From assembly GCA_016718605.1 (NCBI GenBank), contig JADKCY010000008.1, forward strand, positions 1 to 25,970: DNA of 25,970 nt. Reading direction: 5' to 3'. Positions 11,632 to 19,834 of this stretch are shown one piece after another (position 1 is the first letter of the stretch; the number at the start of each line of letters is the position of its first letter). The translations under genes were made by a program, and so were the position numbers. Below the pieces are notes generated by a model. That model did no database searches and was not told the origin of the DNA. It was given only the letters and a program-made list of their open reading frames with translations. Source of the stretch: Lysobacterales bacterium. Its GTDB lineage: Bacteria > Pseudomonadota > Gammaproteobacteria > Xanthomonadales > Xanthomonadaceae.

Positions 11632-12440
11632 GGCTTTCTGCCTTCCAGTCGCCGTGCGCCCGCATCGGCGAGCAGCAGCTTCATTTGATGGATGGCGGTC
11701 TGGTTGAGCAGGCCCAGCCGTTCGGCCTGCGCCAGCCCCTGATGGATGAAATGGGCGTTGAGTGTTTCGAGATTGGCGAGGCACACCAGTTGCGAGGCAT
11801 TGGCTTCGTCGCGGATGTTGCCCTTGTTGCCGGGGCTTTCATCACGCCACTGTTTCGCGGTTTTGCCGAACAGCGCCATGTTCAGCAAGTCGGCCTCGCT
11901 GGCGTAGATGAGGTTGATCTGCTGCGGGGTCAGTTGCGGCGGAATCAGCCGGGCCTTGATCGCGTCGGTATGGATGCGGTAATTGATCTTGGTCAGGTTG
12001 CGGCGGATGTCCCAGCCGAGTTGCTCGCGCTCGGTCTCTTTGAGGCGCTGGAATTCCTTGATGAGGTAGATCTTGAATTCGGCGCTGATCCACATGCCGA
12101 ACTCGAAGGCGATGTCCTGATGGGCGTAGGTGCCGCCGTAGCGCCCAGCCTTGGCGACGAGTCCTATGGCATTGGTCTGAGCCACCCATTCTTTGACGCT
12201 GAGCTTGTAGTTGTTAAGCCCCGCCTGACTTTTAATTATGGCGAATCCGCCATAGTTGAAATTAGGGTTGTGTACCTGTTCCCAGATGCCCAGAAATTCC
12301 ACAGTGTTGCGGTTACGCAGCCAGTCGGCGATGAAAAAATCCCCGTCTTTGGCCTTGAGCATGTCGGTCAACGAGATGAAATCCCGGTCGCCGTCGGTAT
12401 AGACCGAAATCGACGTGCCTTTCACTTCAATCTTGGCCAT
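11628..12440 (-). CDS. KilA-N domain protein
   Basis: Intact 270-aa protein. ATG 12440 follows a good Shine-Dalgarno sequence (GGAGGA about 9 nt upstream) and starts 2 nt after the upstream methyltransferase stop. The N-terminal part matches the KilA-N fold found in phage and mobile-element DNA-binding proteins: SVYTDGDRDFISLTDML, DFFIADWLRNRNTVEFLGIW, WVAQTNAIGLVAKAGRYGGT, HQDIAFEFGMWISAEFKIYL. The C-terminal part is helical (KINYRIHTDAIKARLIPPQL, LTPQQINLIYASEADLLNMA). It is wedged between two methyltransferase-like genes with overlapping or near-overlapping ends, so it is probably made with them. A role as a specificity or regulatory subunit is inferred from position only. Confidence 0.87.
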   Translation of the reverse strand: MAKIEVKGTSISVYTDGDRDFISLTDMLKAKDGDFFIADWLRNRNTVEFLGIWEQVHNPNFNYGGFAIIKSQAGLNNYKLSVKEWVAQTNAIGLVAKAGRYGGTYAHQDIAFEFGMWISAEFKIYLIKEFQRLKETEREQLGWDIRRNLTKINYRIHTDAIKARLIPPQLTPQQINLIYASEADLLNMALFGKTAKQWRDESPGNKGNIRDEANASQLVCLANLETLNAHFIHQGLAQAERLGLLNQTAIHQMKLLLADAGARRLEGRKP

Positions 12441-12442
12441 GT

Positions 12443-13078
12443 TCAGTCTTCCTCCAGAGCAGCCAGTTCGTTTGCCGTCATCGGCGGCCAAGTGTTAGTC
12501 GGCGTGAAGATCTCGTGTTTGCCGAGGTGCGCAAAGAGGGAGTCTTCGGCACTGAAGGCCGACGCCCCGGTGAGCACGTCGAAACGGAAGTCGCGGCGCT
12601 GGAACTTGCCCTTGCCAAGGTAGCCCCATTCCGCAAAGGAGATCGGTTGGCCGCTGGGTGTGCGCATCGTCAGCGCATCACCCTGCACGATGTTCTGCGA
12701 GAGCACATAGCTGGCCGCCTGATGAAGCGCGTCCGAGGTCTCTGCGTGGAGGTAGTCGGTGAAGATTTCCAGCATGTTCGCTCGACACTCGGCGATGTTG
12801 TCCGGCAGTAACTCGATGCCATAAATGCACATCAGCGCGAGCAGTGCGTAGTGCCGCCGCTCGAAATCCGATTTGCCGTAGCGGATATCCACGGCGGCCA
12901 GCTTTCGCTTGAGGATGCGCACGATGAAGTTTCCGCTGCCACATGCCGGCTCAAGGAAGCGGGCGTCGATGCGTTCTGATTCATCCTTCACCAAGTCAAG
13001 CATCGCATCGACCATCCATACGGGGGTAAAGACCTCGCCGTGGTCTGCGACGCGTTGTTTCGATTTGACTAAGCTCAT
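12443..13078 (-). CDS. N6-methyltransferase-like protein lacking the NPPY motif
   Basis: Intact 211-aa protein. ATG 13078 overlaps the fic stop (ATGA). It opens like HsdM/N6-methyltransferases (GEVFTPVWMVDAMLDLV) and has a clear SAM-binding motif I, FLEPACGSGNF (residues 41-51), followed by IYGIELLPDNIAECRANMLE, an acidic motif II-type region, and NIVQGDAL. No (N/D/S)PP(Y/F) catalytic motif is visible: the sequence goes from FRFDVLTGASAF to a short tail ending at 12443. It is therefore either a catalytically incomplete partner of the Eco57I-type enzyme downstream or a distinct short family. The open frame gives no sign of frameshift or truncation. Probable role: methyltransferase-associated subunit of the same system. 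Confidence 0.83.
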   Translation of the reverse strand: MSLVKSKQRVADHGEVFTPVWMVDAMLDLVKDESERIDARFLEPACGSGNFIVRILKRKLAAVDIRYGKSDFERRHYALLALMCIYGIELLPDNIAECRANMLEIFTDYLHAETSDALHQAASYVLSQNIVQGDALTMRTPSGQPISFAEWGYLGKGKFQRRDFRFDVLTGASAFSAEDSLFAHLGKHEIFTPTNTWPPMTANELAALEED

Positions 13079-14190
13079 AAATAGGTTCGGTCGGAATCCG
13101 CGTGGTGTTTGATGAGTGATAGCAGTGCTGTATGGACGAACAACTTCTCCCGCCCCGCCTTCTCCTCCCGCAGTATCCCAATGTCGCACAGCTTTTTGAG
13201 GTGCGTGGAAGCGGTTTGTCGGTGCGCGAGGCCGGCATCAACGAGGTTACCGATGCGGCAGTACGGTTGTTCGAAAATGAGTTCGACGAGTTCGCGGCTG
13301 TAGATCTGCGGGGCGTTGCGGCGCATCGTTTCGGCGGTGTCTTGCATCAGTGTGCGAATGGCGCGGATGCGGCTGGTGGTCCAGCGGGCGGTGTCGGCCA
13401 CGGCGTGGAGCAGGTAGAGAATCCAGTCTTCCCACTGGTTTTCGCGGGTCACGCCAAGCAGCAGGCGGTAGTAGTCCGCTTTGTTCTGGATGATGGCGCG
13501 CGAGAGGTAGAGCACGGGCGTATCGAGCAGGCCCTGATCGACGAGGTAGAGCAGGTTGAGCACGCGCCCGGTGCGGCCGTTGCCGTCAATGAAGGGGTGG
13601 ATGGCTTCGAACTGGTAGTGGCCGATGGCCATGCGCACCAGCGGGTCGATATCAGTGGCTTCGTGGAGGAAGCGCTCCCAGTTGGCGAGCTTGTCGCGAA
13701 TGAGGGCTTCGCCTTCGGGCGGGGTGTAGATGCGCTCGCCAGTGGCGTCGTTCATCAGCGTGGTGCCGGGCGTGCGGCGGATGTCGATGTCGGTGCCCTT
13801 GATGATGCGGCAGACCTCGACGGCGGTGCGGGTGGTGAGCGGCCTTGCCGCCAATGACTCGAATCCTTGGCGCAGCGCGGTGCGGTAGCGCAAGGCTTCT
13901 TTGGTGGCGGGGTCGGCATTGCCGCTGCGGTCGTCGGCGTATTGGAAGAGCCGGTCAGTCGTGGTGACGATGTTCTCGATTTCGGAGCTGGCCTGGGCTT
14001 CGAGAAGGGGAATGCTGTTGATCAGTACAGCCTGATTGGGGATCAGTTCGCCCGCCTGCTTGAGCTCGGCCAGCGCGGCACGGGCCTCGATGCAGGCCTT
14101 GAGGACGGCGCGCGTTTCGATCTCCGCCTGAGGCGGCAGCGGCGGGAGAGCGTTCCAGGGCTTGCTGGGGTCAAAGACCTCGCGGGACAT
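13075..14190 (-). CDS. Fic family protein (AMPylase-type) with C-terminal winged helix
   Basis: Intact 371-aa Fic protein, first gene of the island operon. The start is ATG 14190 (MSREVFDPSKPWNALPP), typical of the Shewanella-type Fic family. An N-terminal inhibitory-helix motif of the [ST]xxxE[GN] type is present (S68-SEI-E72-N73). The Fic active site is HPFIDGNGRTGR (H198-R209), with every catalytic residue present, so transfer of AMP (or another nucleotide) from ATP to a protein hydroxyl is expected. The C-terminus (GNLVDAGLAHRQTASTHLKK, LCDIGILREEKAGREKLFV) is a winged helix, suggesting DNA binding and possibly autoregulation through the palindromes directly upstream. The same frame is open upstream to 15000, but that is beta-helix DNA in a shifted frame, not a fusion. 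Confidence 0.92.
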   Translation of the reverse strand: MSREVFDPSKPWNALPPLPPQAEIETRAVLKACIEARAALAELKQAGELIPNQAVLINSIPLLEAQASSEIENIVTTTDRLFQYADDRSGNADPATKEALRYRTALRQGFESLAARPLTTRTAVEVCRIIKGTDIDIRRTPGTTLMNDATGERIYTPPEGEALIRDKLANWERFLHEATDIDPLVRMAIGHYQFEAIHPFIDGNGRTGRVLNLLYLVDQGLLDTPVLYLSRAIIQNKADYYRLLLGVTRENQWEDWILYLLHAVADTARWTTSRIRAIRTLMQDTAETMRRNAPQIYSRELVELIFEQPYCRIGNLVDAGLAHRQTASTHLKKLCDIGILREEKAGREKLFVHTALLSLIKHHADSDRTYL

Positions 14191-14325
14191 GTGTCGAGAA
14201 TTCTCCGCCGGTTCGACATGTTTTAAGGATATGTCGAGTGTATCGACATATCCGTTACACGTGTTGAAAAACCGTCGGGTACTCGACACACCGCCTGACT
14301 GGCTCAGCGCCAGTTCGTGGCGTGC
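14191..14325 (-). promoter_or_regulatory. Promoter/operator region of the Fic-led operon
   Basis: This 135-bp gap lies between the fic start and the right direct repeat. It holds five TGTCGA/TCGACA half-sites, at 14192-14197, 14213-14218, 14232-14237, 14243-14248 and 14283-14288, two of them inside the perfect palindrome. No standard promoter stands out; TTCAAC with GATACA 18 nt downstream on the minus strand is a weak possibility. Confidence 0.5.
14227..14253. promoter_or_regulatory. Perfect 11-bp inverted repeat (probable operator)
   Basis: GGATATGTCGA (14227-14237) and TCGACATATCC (14243-14253) are exact reverse complements separated by 5 bp, about 37 bp upstream of the fic start. The size and symmetry fit a dimeric repressor site. 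Candidate binders are the winged helix of Fic or the KilA-N protein of the same operon. Confidence 0.65.
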
Positions 14326-14381
14326 CCGCTCTACTCGAACCCGTTCGCAAACAGTGCCGCCGAGCGTTGGTAGAGCGAGCA
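14326..14381 (-). repeat. 56-bp direct repeat, right copy (beta-helix gene 3' end)
   Basis: Identical to 7055-7110. Here it is the genuine 3' end of beta-helix gene A (stop at 14331-14333) plus 5 bp beyond. The inverted arms are at 14327-14334 and 14370-14377. A third, slightly shorter copy forms the end of gene B at 17054-17104, where only four bases of each arm can pair. Confidence 0.85.
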
Positions 14382-16001
14382 TTTGCTGAATTCGGAGGTT
14401 CCTGACAAGGGACCTGAGGGGCGATGTGCCCTGGTAGCGTGTCGCGGTCGCCAGCACATAGCGCGGCTGGTCGAAGAATGTCGGGGCGTTGGCGCGACTA
14501 ATGGGCACCGCGCTGAATGACACACTGCCGTCAGTGCCGCCACCGGCGTTGGTGATCTGCACCGTGGTCGAGGTCAGGCGATAGCGTCCCTGACCCGCGT
14601 CGGCAGCAATCAGACTGGGGCAACTATCGGCGGCGTAGAAGTCCAGTCGATACCAGCCGTTGCGCGAACTGTAGCTGCCTGCAATCGTGCCGCTGGCCGC
14701 ACCACCGCCTGCCGTCCCCAGGACGGGCGAATTGATGTTCTCGTTGCCCGCCTGCACCGGCAGGGTGATCGAACTGTCGTTATTGTTGGCAGTAAATCCG
14801 TCATCGCCAAGATCAATGCCCTCGCCGCTGTTGCCGTAGATGGCGTTGGCGTAGAAGGGATTGTCTGCGGCAGCCACCACCGCGATGCCATCGCCCCCGT
14901 TGTAGGCGATGTCATTGTTGCGCACCGTGTTGCGCGCGGCGCCATCCTGGATCAGCACGCCATGCAAGCCATTACCGTTCGATTCGCAGGGCCCGAACAC
15001 GCAGAGTGGCGGCAGGCCGATGGTGTTGTATTCGACAATATTGCCCGTCGCCAGACTGTCATCCAGCTCGATGGCGTTCTGCAGATTGTTGGAGATCGAT
15101 TGTTGCGAATGCGGTTGTTGAACCCTCGCACGATAATCCCGCGCTGATTGGGCTCGGCACCGCCACCGCCCGGCGTGGTACCGATGTAGTTGTTCTCGAC
15201 CAGCACCTCGGAGGGTTGCACGCTGCCGCTGCCCGCGATGGAGATGGCCGCGATGGTGGCATCGGCGAAGACATTGCGATCCGACAGCAGCGGTCCACCA
15301 ATGTGCACGCCGGTCATGTCGCGACCGACCTGCACGCCGTAGCCGCTGGGGTCCAGTACCGTGGCGCCCAGACTGCCGCCGAAGCGCGAACCGCTGACGG
15401 CGTGATCGCTGCCGCCGGAAAAGGTGATGGCTGCCAGATCAAAGCCACTGAAGGCGAGACCATCGACGCGCACACTGGTGCCCTCGGCCACGCCTTGCGG
15501 TACCACCATCGCCGCCAGACTGCCGGTACCGGAAAACCCATTCAAGACAATGCAGACGGTGCCGTTGTTGCCGATCTCGCTGCTGTTCATTACCGCGCCC
15601 GGCTGACTGTAGCCGTCGATGTGCACGGGGCCGGTGATGTCCGGCAAGGTCGAGCCCAGATTGATGATGTGGGGTCCCACAGGTGCTGCCGATCGCAAAC
15701 TCGATCGTATTCAAATTGCTGGATGCATTGGCATCCAACACGGCTGGCGCAGCGAGCCCGCACCACTGTTATTGCTGTTGGTCACCGTCAAGGTCGCCGC
15801 GGTGCTGCCAATGGGGGATTCCAGCGCACCGCGATCCACCCCGGCACCGAACAGGCGCGCATCGCCCTTGAGGTCCTTGTCGCTCCAGCTATAGGCCAGC
15901 AGCAGGGCCGAGTTGATCGAACTGGAGCTACCGCCGAGTTCGTAATCGCCAATCGCTGGGTTGACGAACTGCGGATCGCTGTTCAAGGTCGCGACCGGTG
16001 A
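14331..16001 (-). repeat. 1.67-kb near-identical block, copy A
   Basis: Matches 17054-18723 almost base for base apart from about ten small indels and a handful of substitutions. Similarity drops abruptly beyond 16001 (after GCGACCGGTGA), where only protein-level homology remains. Confidence 0.88.
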
Positions 16002-16808
16002 GACCAGCATCGGTCCATTGTTGGTGAGCGAAGCAAAGGTGTTGTGGGTCAAGGTCGCGTCAATGGATCCGCTGGCACTGACGTTCAACACAATGTCGGT
16101 GCCCTGATTGCCCCAGGCGATACTATTCTGCATCACCATGCGCCAGTCATCGGCCAGGGTATCTCCCACGCACAGACCATCGCCCGCACCGTTCGCGATG
16201 GTCACCTGGCTCAGCGCGACGTAATCGAGCTCTTCGTCATCCCGGATGCGCATAGCACAGGCACTACTCGTGTCCGACACCAGGACATGGGTAGCGAAAA
16301 ATTCCGACGTAAAGAGGGTCAAGTGCGTCGCGTCAAACCAGACTCTGGACAGAGTCACGGATTGGTCGGGCAATGCGAAGTTGCCTACGGTGCTCAAGTA
16401 GACGCCTCCCGGTATGTCGCGAAACGTCAAATTCTGAAGACCGATCTCGCCATTGCCTTCGAAAGCGTTGCCCGCAGTCTCTATGTACACAGCACCCGCC
16501 GGAAGAGTCAGTACGGTGAGCCTGGCATCGAGCACCTGCGAGGCGCAGTTGGCGGTGTATCCGCCTTTGATGACGAGATCATCATCGGTGCTGCATCGCG
16601 TGTCTTCGTCCAGACACGAGTTGGTCAGGTCATAGTTGCCCTGCACCAACCGAATCTCCACGTTCACCTCGTCGGCACGTTCGACGGCGACATTCAACTC
16701 GGCAATGGTATCGACGCAATGCACCTCCGCGTGCGCCTTCATTGCGGGGAGGAGGAATGCAAGCACGGTAGCCACATGGCGTAGGCGGAGACTTGAACAG
16801 ACTTGCAT
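14331..16808 (-). pseudogene. Secreted beta-helix / choice-of-anchor Q-like protein A, frameshifted
   Basis: Exported repetitive protein of about 825 aa if repaired. ATG 16808 (MQVCSSLRLRHVATVLAFLL) begins a signal peptide ending near KAHAEVHC. The N-terminal half has hydrophobic/Asn-rich turns typical of right-handed parallel beta-helices (QNLTFRDIPGGVYLSTVG, WRMVMQNSIAWGNQGTDIVL). Mid-protein, DPQFVNPAIGDYELGGSSSS and the following GVDRGALES resemble the choice-of-anchor Q domain. A second helix-like part then follows (GAGSLRQ, GPVHIDGYSQPGA, RNNDIAYNGGDG). The C-terminus is SLYQRSAALFANGFE. Frame breaks occur near 15740, 15675, 15090, 15005 and at a GGGG run (14418-14421). Gene B lacks each of these differences, so many may be sequencing errors. 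Function unknown; probably cell-surface or secreted. Confidence 0.8.
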
Positions 16809-17053
16809 GGCAACTCCAAGGTTGACTGCGACGTTCGACCGCAAATACGGCGCGCGGCCGTCGGTCACTGGTAGGGAATGCCTCACGCTGGCAAAAGCGA
16901 ACGCCTGATCAGAATAGTCGCTCCTTCACCAATTTCGCCACGTGTGTCCAGCAAGTCGAAGCACCTGAAAGGAGAGAAACCACGATGCCAGGCAACCGCC
17001 GATCGCGACACCCCCAAGCGGGGCGACGGTTTTCGGACGAGTGAAAACGCCAG
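16809..17053. other. Intergenic region between tandem beta-helix genes
   Basis: No credible gene. It should contain the promoter of gene A and the end of gene B's transcript. The 23-bp element at 16888-16910 is shared with the region upstream of gene B. CCCC/GGGG around an AAGC loop near 17016-17028 is a small possible hairpin. Confidence 0.4.
16888..16910 (-). promoter_or_regulatory. Conserved 23-bp upstream element, copy A
   Basis: Identical to 19629-19651, at the same place (about 80 bp) upstream of the paralogous gene B start; the core is GCAAAAGCGAACGCCTGATC. The surrounding upstream DNA is less conserved, so this may be a promoter or regulator site. Confidence 0.4.
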
Positions 17054-18723
17054 CTACTCGAACCCGTTCGCAAACAGTGCCGCCGAGCGTTGGTAGAGCG
17101 AGCATTTGCTGAATTCGGAGGTTCCTGACAAGGGACCTGAGGGCGATGTGCCCTGGTAGCGTGTCGCGGTCGCCAGCACATAGCGCGGCTGGTCGAAGAA
17201 TGTCGGGGAGTTGGCGCGACTAATGGGCACCGCGCTGAATGACACACTGCCGTCAGTGCCGCCACCGGCGTTGGTGATCTGCACCGTGGTCGAGGTCAGG
17301 CGATAGCGTCCCTGACCCGCGTCGGCAGCAATCAGACTGGGGCAACTATCGGCGGCGTAGAAGTCCAGATCGATACCAGCCGTTGCGCGAACTGTAGCTG
17401 CCTGCAATCGTGCCGCTGGCCGCACCACCGCCTGCCGTCCCCAGGACGGGCGAATTGATGTTCTCGTTACCCGCCTGCACCGGCAGGGTGATCGAACTGT
17501 CGTTATTGTTGGCAGTAAATCCGTCATCGCCAAGATCAATGCCCTCGCCGCTGTTGCCGTAGATGGCGTTGGCGTAGAAGGGATTGTCTGCGGCAGCCAC
17601 CACCCGCGATGCCATCGCCCCGTTGTAGGCGATGTCATTGTTGCGCACCGTGTTGCGCGCGGCGCCATCCTGGATCAGCACGCCATGCAAGCCATTACCG
17701 TTCGATTCGCAGGGCCCGAACACGCAGGTGGCGGCAGGCCGATGGTGTTGTATTCGACAATATTGCCCGTCGCCAGACTGTCATCCAGCTCGATGGCGTT
17801 CTGCAGATTGTTGGAGATCAGATTGTTGCGAATGCGGTTGTTGAACCCTCGCACGATAATCCCGCGCTGATTGGGCTCGGCACCGCCACCGCCCGGCGTG
17901 GTACCGATGTAGTTGTTCTCGACCAGCACCTCGGAGGGTTGCACGCTGCCGCTGCCCGCGATGGAGATGGCCGCGATGGTGGCATCGGCGAAGACATTTG
18001 CGATCCGACAGCAGCGGTCCCCAGTGTGCACGCCGGTCATGTCGCGACCGACCTGCACGCCGTAGCCGCTGGGGTCCAGTACCGTGGCGCCGACTGCCGC
18101 CCGAAGCGCGAACCGCTGACGGCGTGATCGCTGCCGCCGGAAAAGGTGATGGCTGCCAGATCAAAGCCACTGAAGGCGAGACCATCGACGCGCACACTGG
18201 TGCCCTCGGCCACGCCTTGCGGTACCACCATCGCCGCCAGACTGCCGGTACCGGAAAACCCATTCAAGACAATACAGACGGTGCCGTTGTTGCCGATCTC
18301 GCTGCTGTTCATTACCGCGCCCGGCTGACTGTAGCCGTCGATGTGCACGGGGCCGGTGATGTCCGGCAAGGTCGAGCCCAGATTGATGATGTGGGGTCCA
18401 CAGGTGCTGCCGATCGCAAACTCGATCGTATTCAAATTGCTGGACGCATTGGCATCCAACACAGCCTGGCGCAGCGAGCCCGCACCACTGTTATTGCTGT
18501 TGGTCACCGTCAAGGTCGCCGCGGTGCTGCCAATGGGGGATTCCAGCGCACCGCGATCCACCCCGGCACCGAACAGGCGCGCATCGCCCTTGAGGTCCTT
18601 GTCGCTCCAGCTATAGGCCAGCAGCAGGGCCGAGTTGATCGAACTGGAGCTACCGCCGAGTTCGTAATCGCCAATCGCTGGGTTGACGAACTGCGGATCG
18701 CTGTTCAAGGTCGCGACCGGTGA
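17054..18723 (-). repeat. 1.67-kb near-identical block, copy B
   Basis: Partner of 14331-16001. The identity includes third codon positions and ends sharply at GCGACCGGTGA, inside the coding region, pointing to recent duplication or gene conversion of the C-terminal part only. Confidence 0.88.
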
Positions 18724-19549
18724 CGAGGCCAGCGGAAGATTGGTGCTGAGTGTGGCGTAGGTGCTGTGTGTCAGTGCCGCGTCGATCGATCCGTTGCCTG
18801 CTTTGCTAAGCACGATGTCGTCGTCCTGACTGCCCCACACGATGCTGTTCTGCATCACCATGCGCCAAGCATCGTTGAAGGTAGTTCCCACGCACAACCC
18901 ATCGCCCGCACTGTTGGCGATCGTCACCTGACTCAAGCCGACGTAACTCAATCCGACGAACTGGAGAGGCGAGTAGTCGTAGATCCGCATGGCACACGTG
19001 CCGGGCGCGTCCGCGACCAACACATGCGTGGCGAATACGTCCACCGATGAAATGACCACAGGCGCTTCGTCGAACCAGACTCTGGACAGGTTCACTATCT
19101 GGTCGGATTGGGGAGTAAATCCAACGGTATTCATGGAAACGCCGTCTGGCACATCGCGGAACGTCAGGTTGTGAATGCCAATATCACCGGTACTTTCATC
19201 GTCGATGCCTGCAGTGCGGATTTCCACGCCACCCTCAGGCCGCGTCAGCACGGTCAGTCTGGCATCGGCAATTTGCGACACGCAGTTGGCGTTGTAGCCG
19301 CCTTTGATGACGAGATCAGCAGTGCCATAGGATCCCACCGCGGAGTCAAGAGATGAGCCAGTGAGGTCATAGGTACCTTGTACAAGGCGAATCTCCATAT
19401 CCTCGGAGTTGACGACCGCAGAGATGGCGCCATTCAACTCCCGGAACGGTATCGACACAACGCACCTCCGCGTGCGCCTTCAATGCGGGCAGGAGGACTA
19501 CAAAAACAGTCGCCGCAAGGCGGAAGCAGATTCTTAAGCAGGCTTGCAT
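17054..19549 (-). pseudogene. Secreted beta-helix / choice-of-anchor Q-like protein B, frameshifted
   Basis: Tandem paralogue of gene A. ATG 19549 (MQACLRICFRLAATVFVVLL) starts a signal peptide ending KAHAEVRC, then the frame breaks near 19450. From there a long open stretch (19458 to about 18080) gives the N-terminal helix (IRLVQGTYDL, HNLTFRDVPDGVSMNTVG, WRMVMQNSIVWGSQ), the DPQFVNPAIGDYELGGSSSS domain, and GAGSLRQAVLDANASSNLNT. Further frame breaks occur near 18090, 18015, 17998, 17725, 17600 and 17367. The end is intact: CSLYQRSAALFANGFE and stop at 17054-17056. The N-terminal third differs clearly from gene A whereas the last 1.67 kb is nearly identical. Cellular role unknown; probably an exported surface protein using the FANGFE tail. 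Confidence 0.8.
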
Positions 19550-19834
19550 GGCGACTCCAACCTAGGGGGATCCGGTCGACCGCAGACGCAGGGCGCAGCC
19601 GTCAGTCACTGATGCGGAATGCCCCACACTGGCAAAAGCGAACGCCTGATCGAAAAAAACGTTTTTCACCGGATTCGCATGCACGGCACGCTCGCACGCG
19701 GGTGTTTATCGACACGACACGGATCCGGCTGAAAGCGCGATCCATGGTGCTTACCAAAAATTCTTCGACCACCCCGTTCGGTTTCGGTGCACTCAGGCAT
19801 TCACAGCAGACATCCGTTCTTTGGAGTGCCACGC
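19550..19834. other. Divergent intergenic region, beta-helix B / beta-propeller
   Basis: No credible gene. It should hold both promoters. It contains the shared 23-bp element (19629-19651) and, directly after it, an A-run/T-run palindrome (AAAAACGTTTTT, about 19655-19666) that could bend DNA or bind a regulator. Confidence 0.4.
19629..19651 (-). promoter_or_regulatory. Conserved 23-bp upstream element, copy B
   Basis: Identical to 16888-16910, about 80 bp upstream of the gene B start on the minus strand. Confidence 0.4.

Noticed and set aside
11685..12623. 312-codon plus-strand open frame
   Set aside because: Antisense to the KilA-N gene and the 3' end of the methyltransferase-like gene; no domain features.
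13075..15000. A 641-codon open frame that would fuse a beta-helix C-terminus to the Fic protein
   Set aside because: It exists only because copy A has GGGG at 14418-14421 where copy B has GGG. With the extra G removed, the beta-helix gene ends at 14331 with its normal FANGFE tail, and fic has its own family-like start at 14190.
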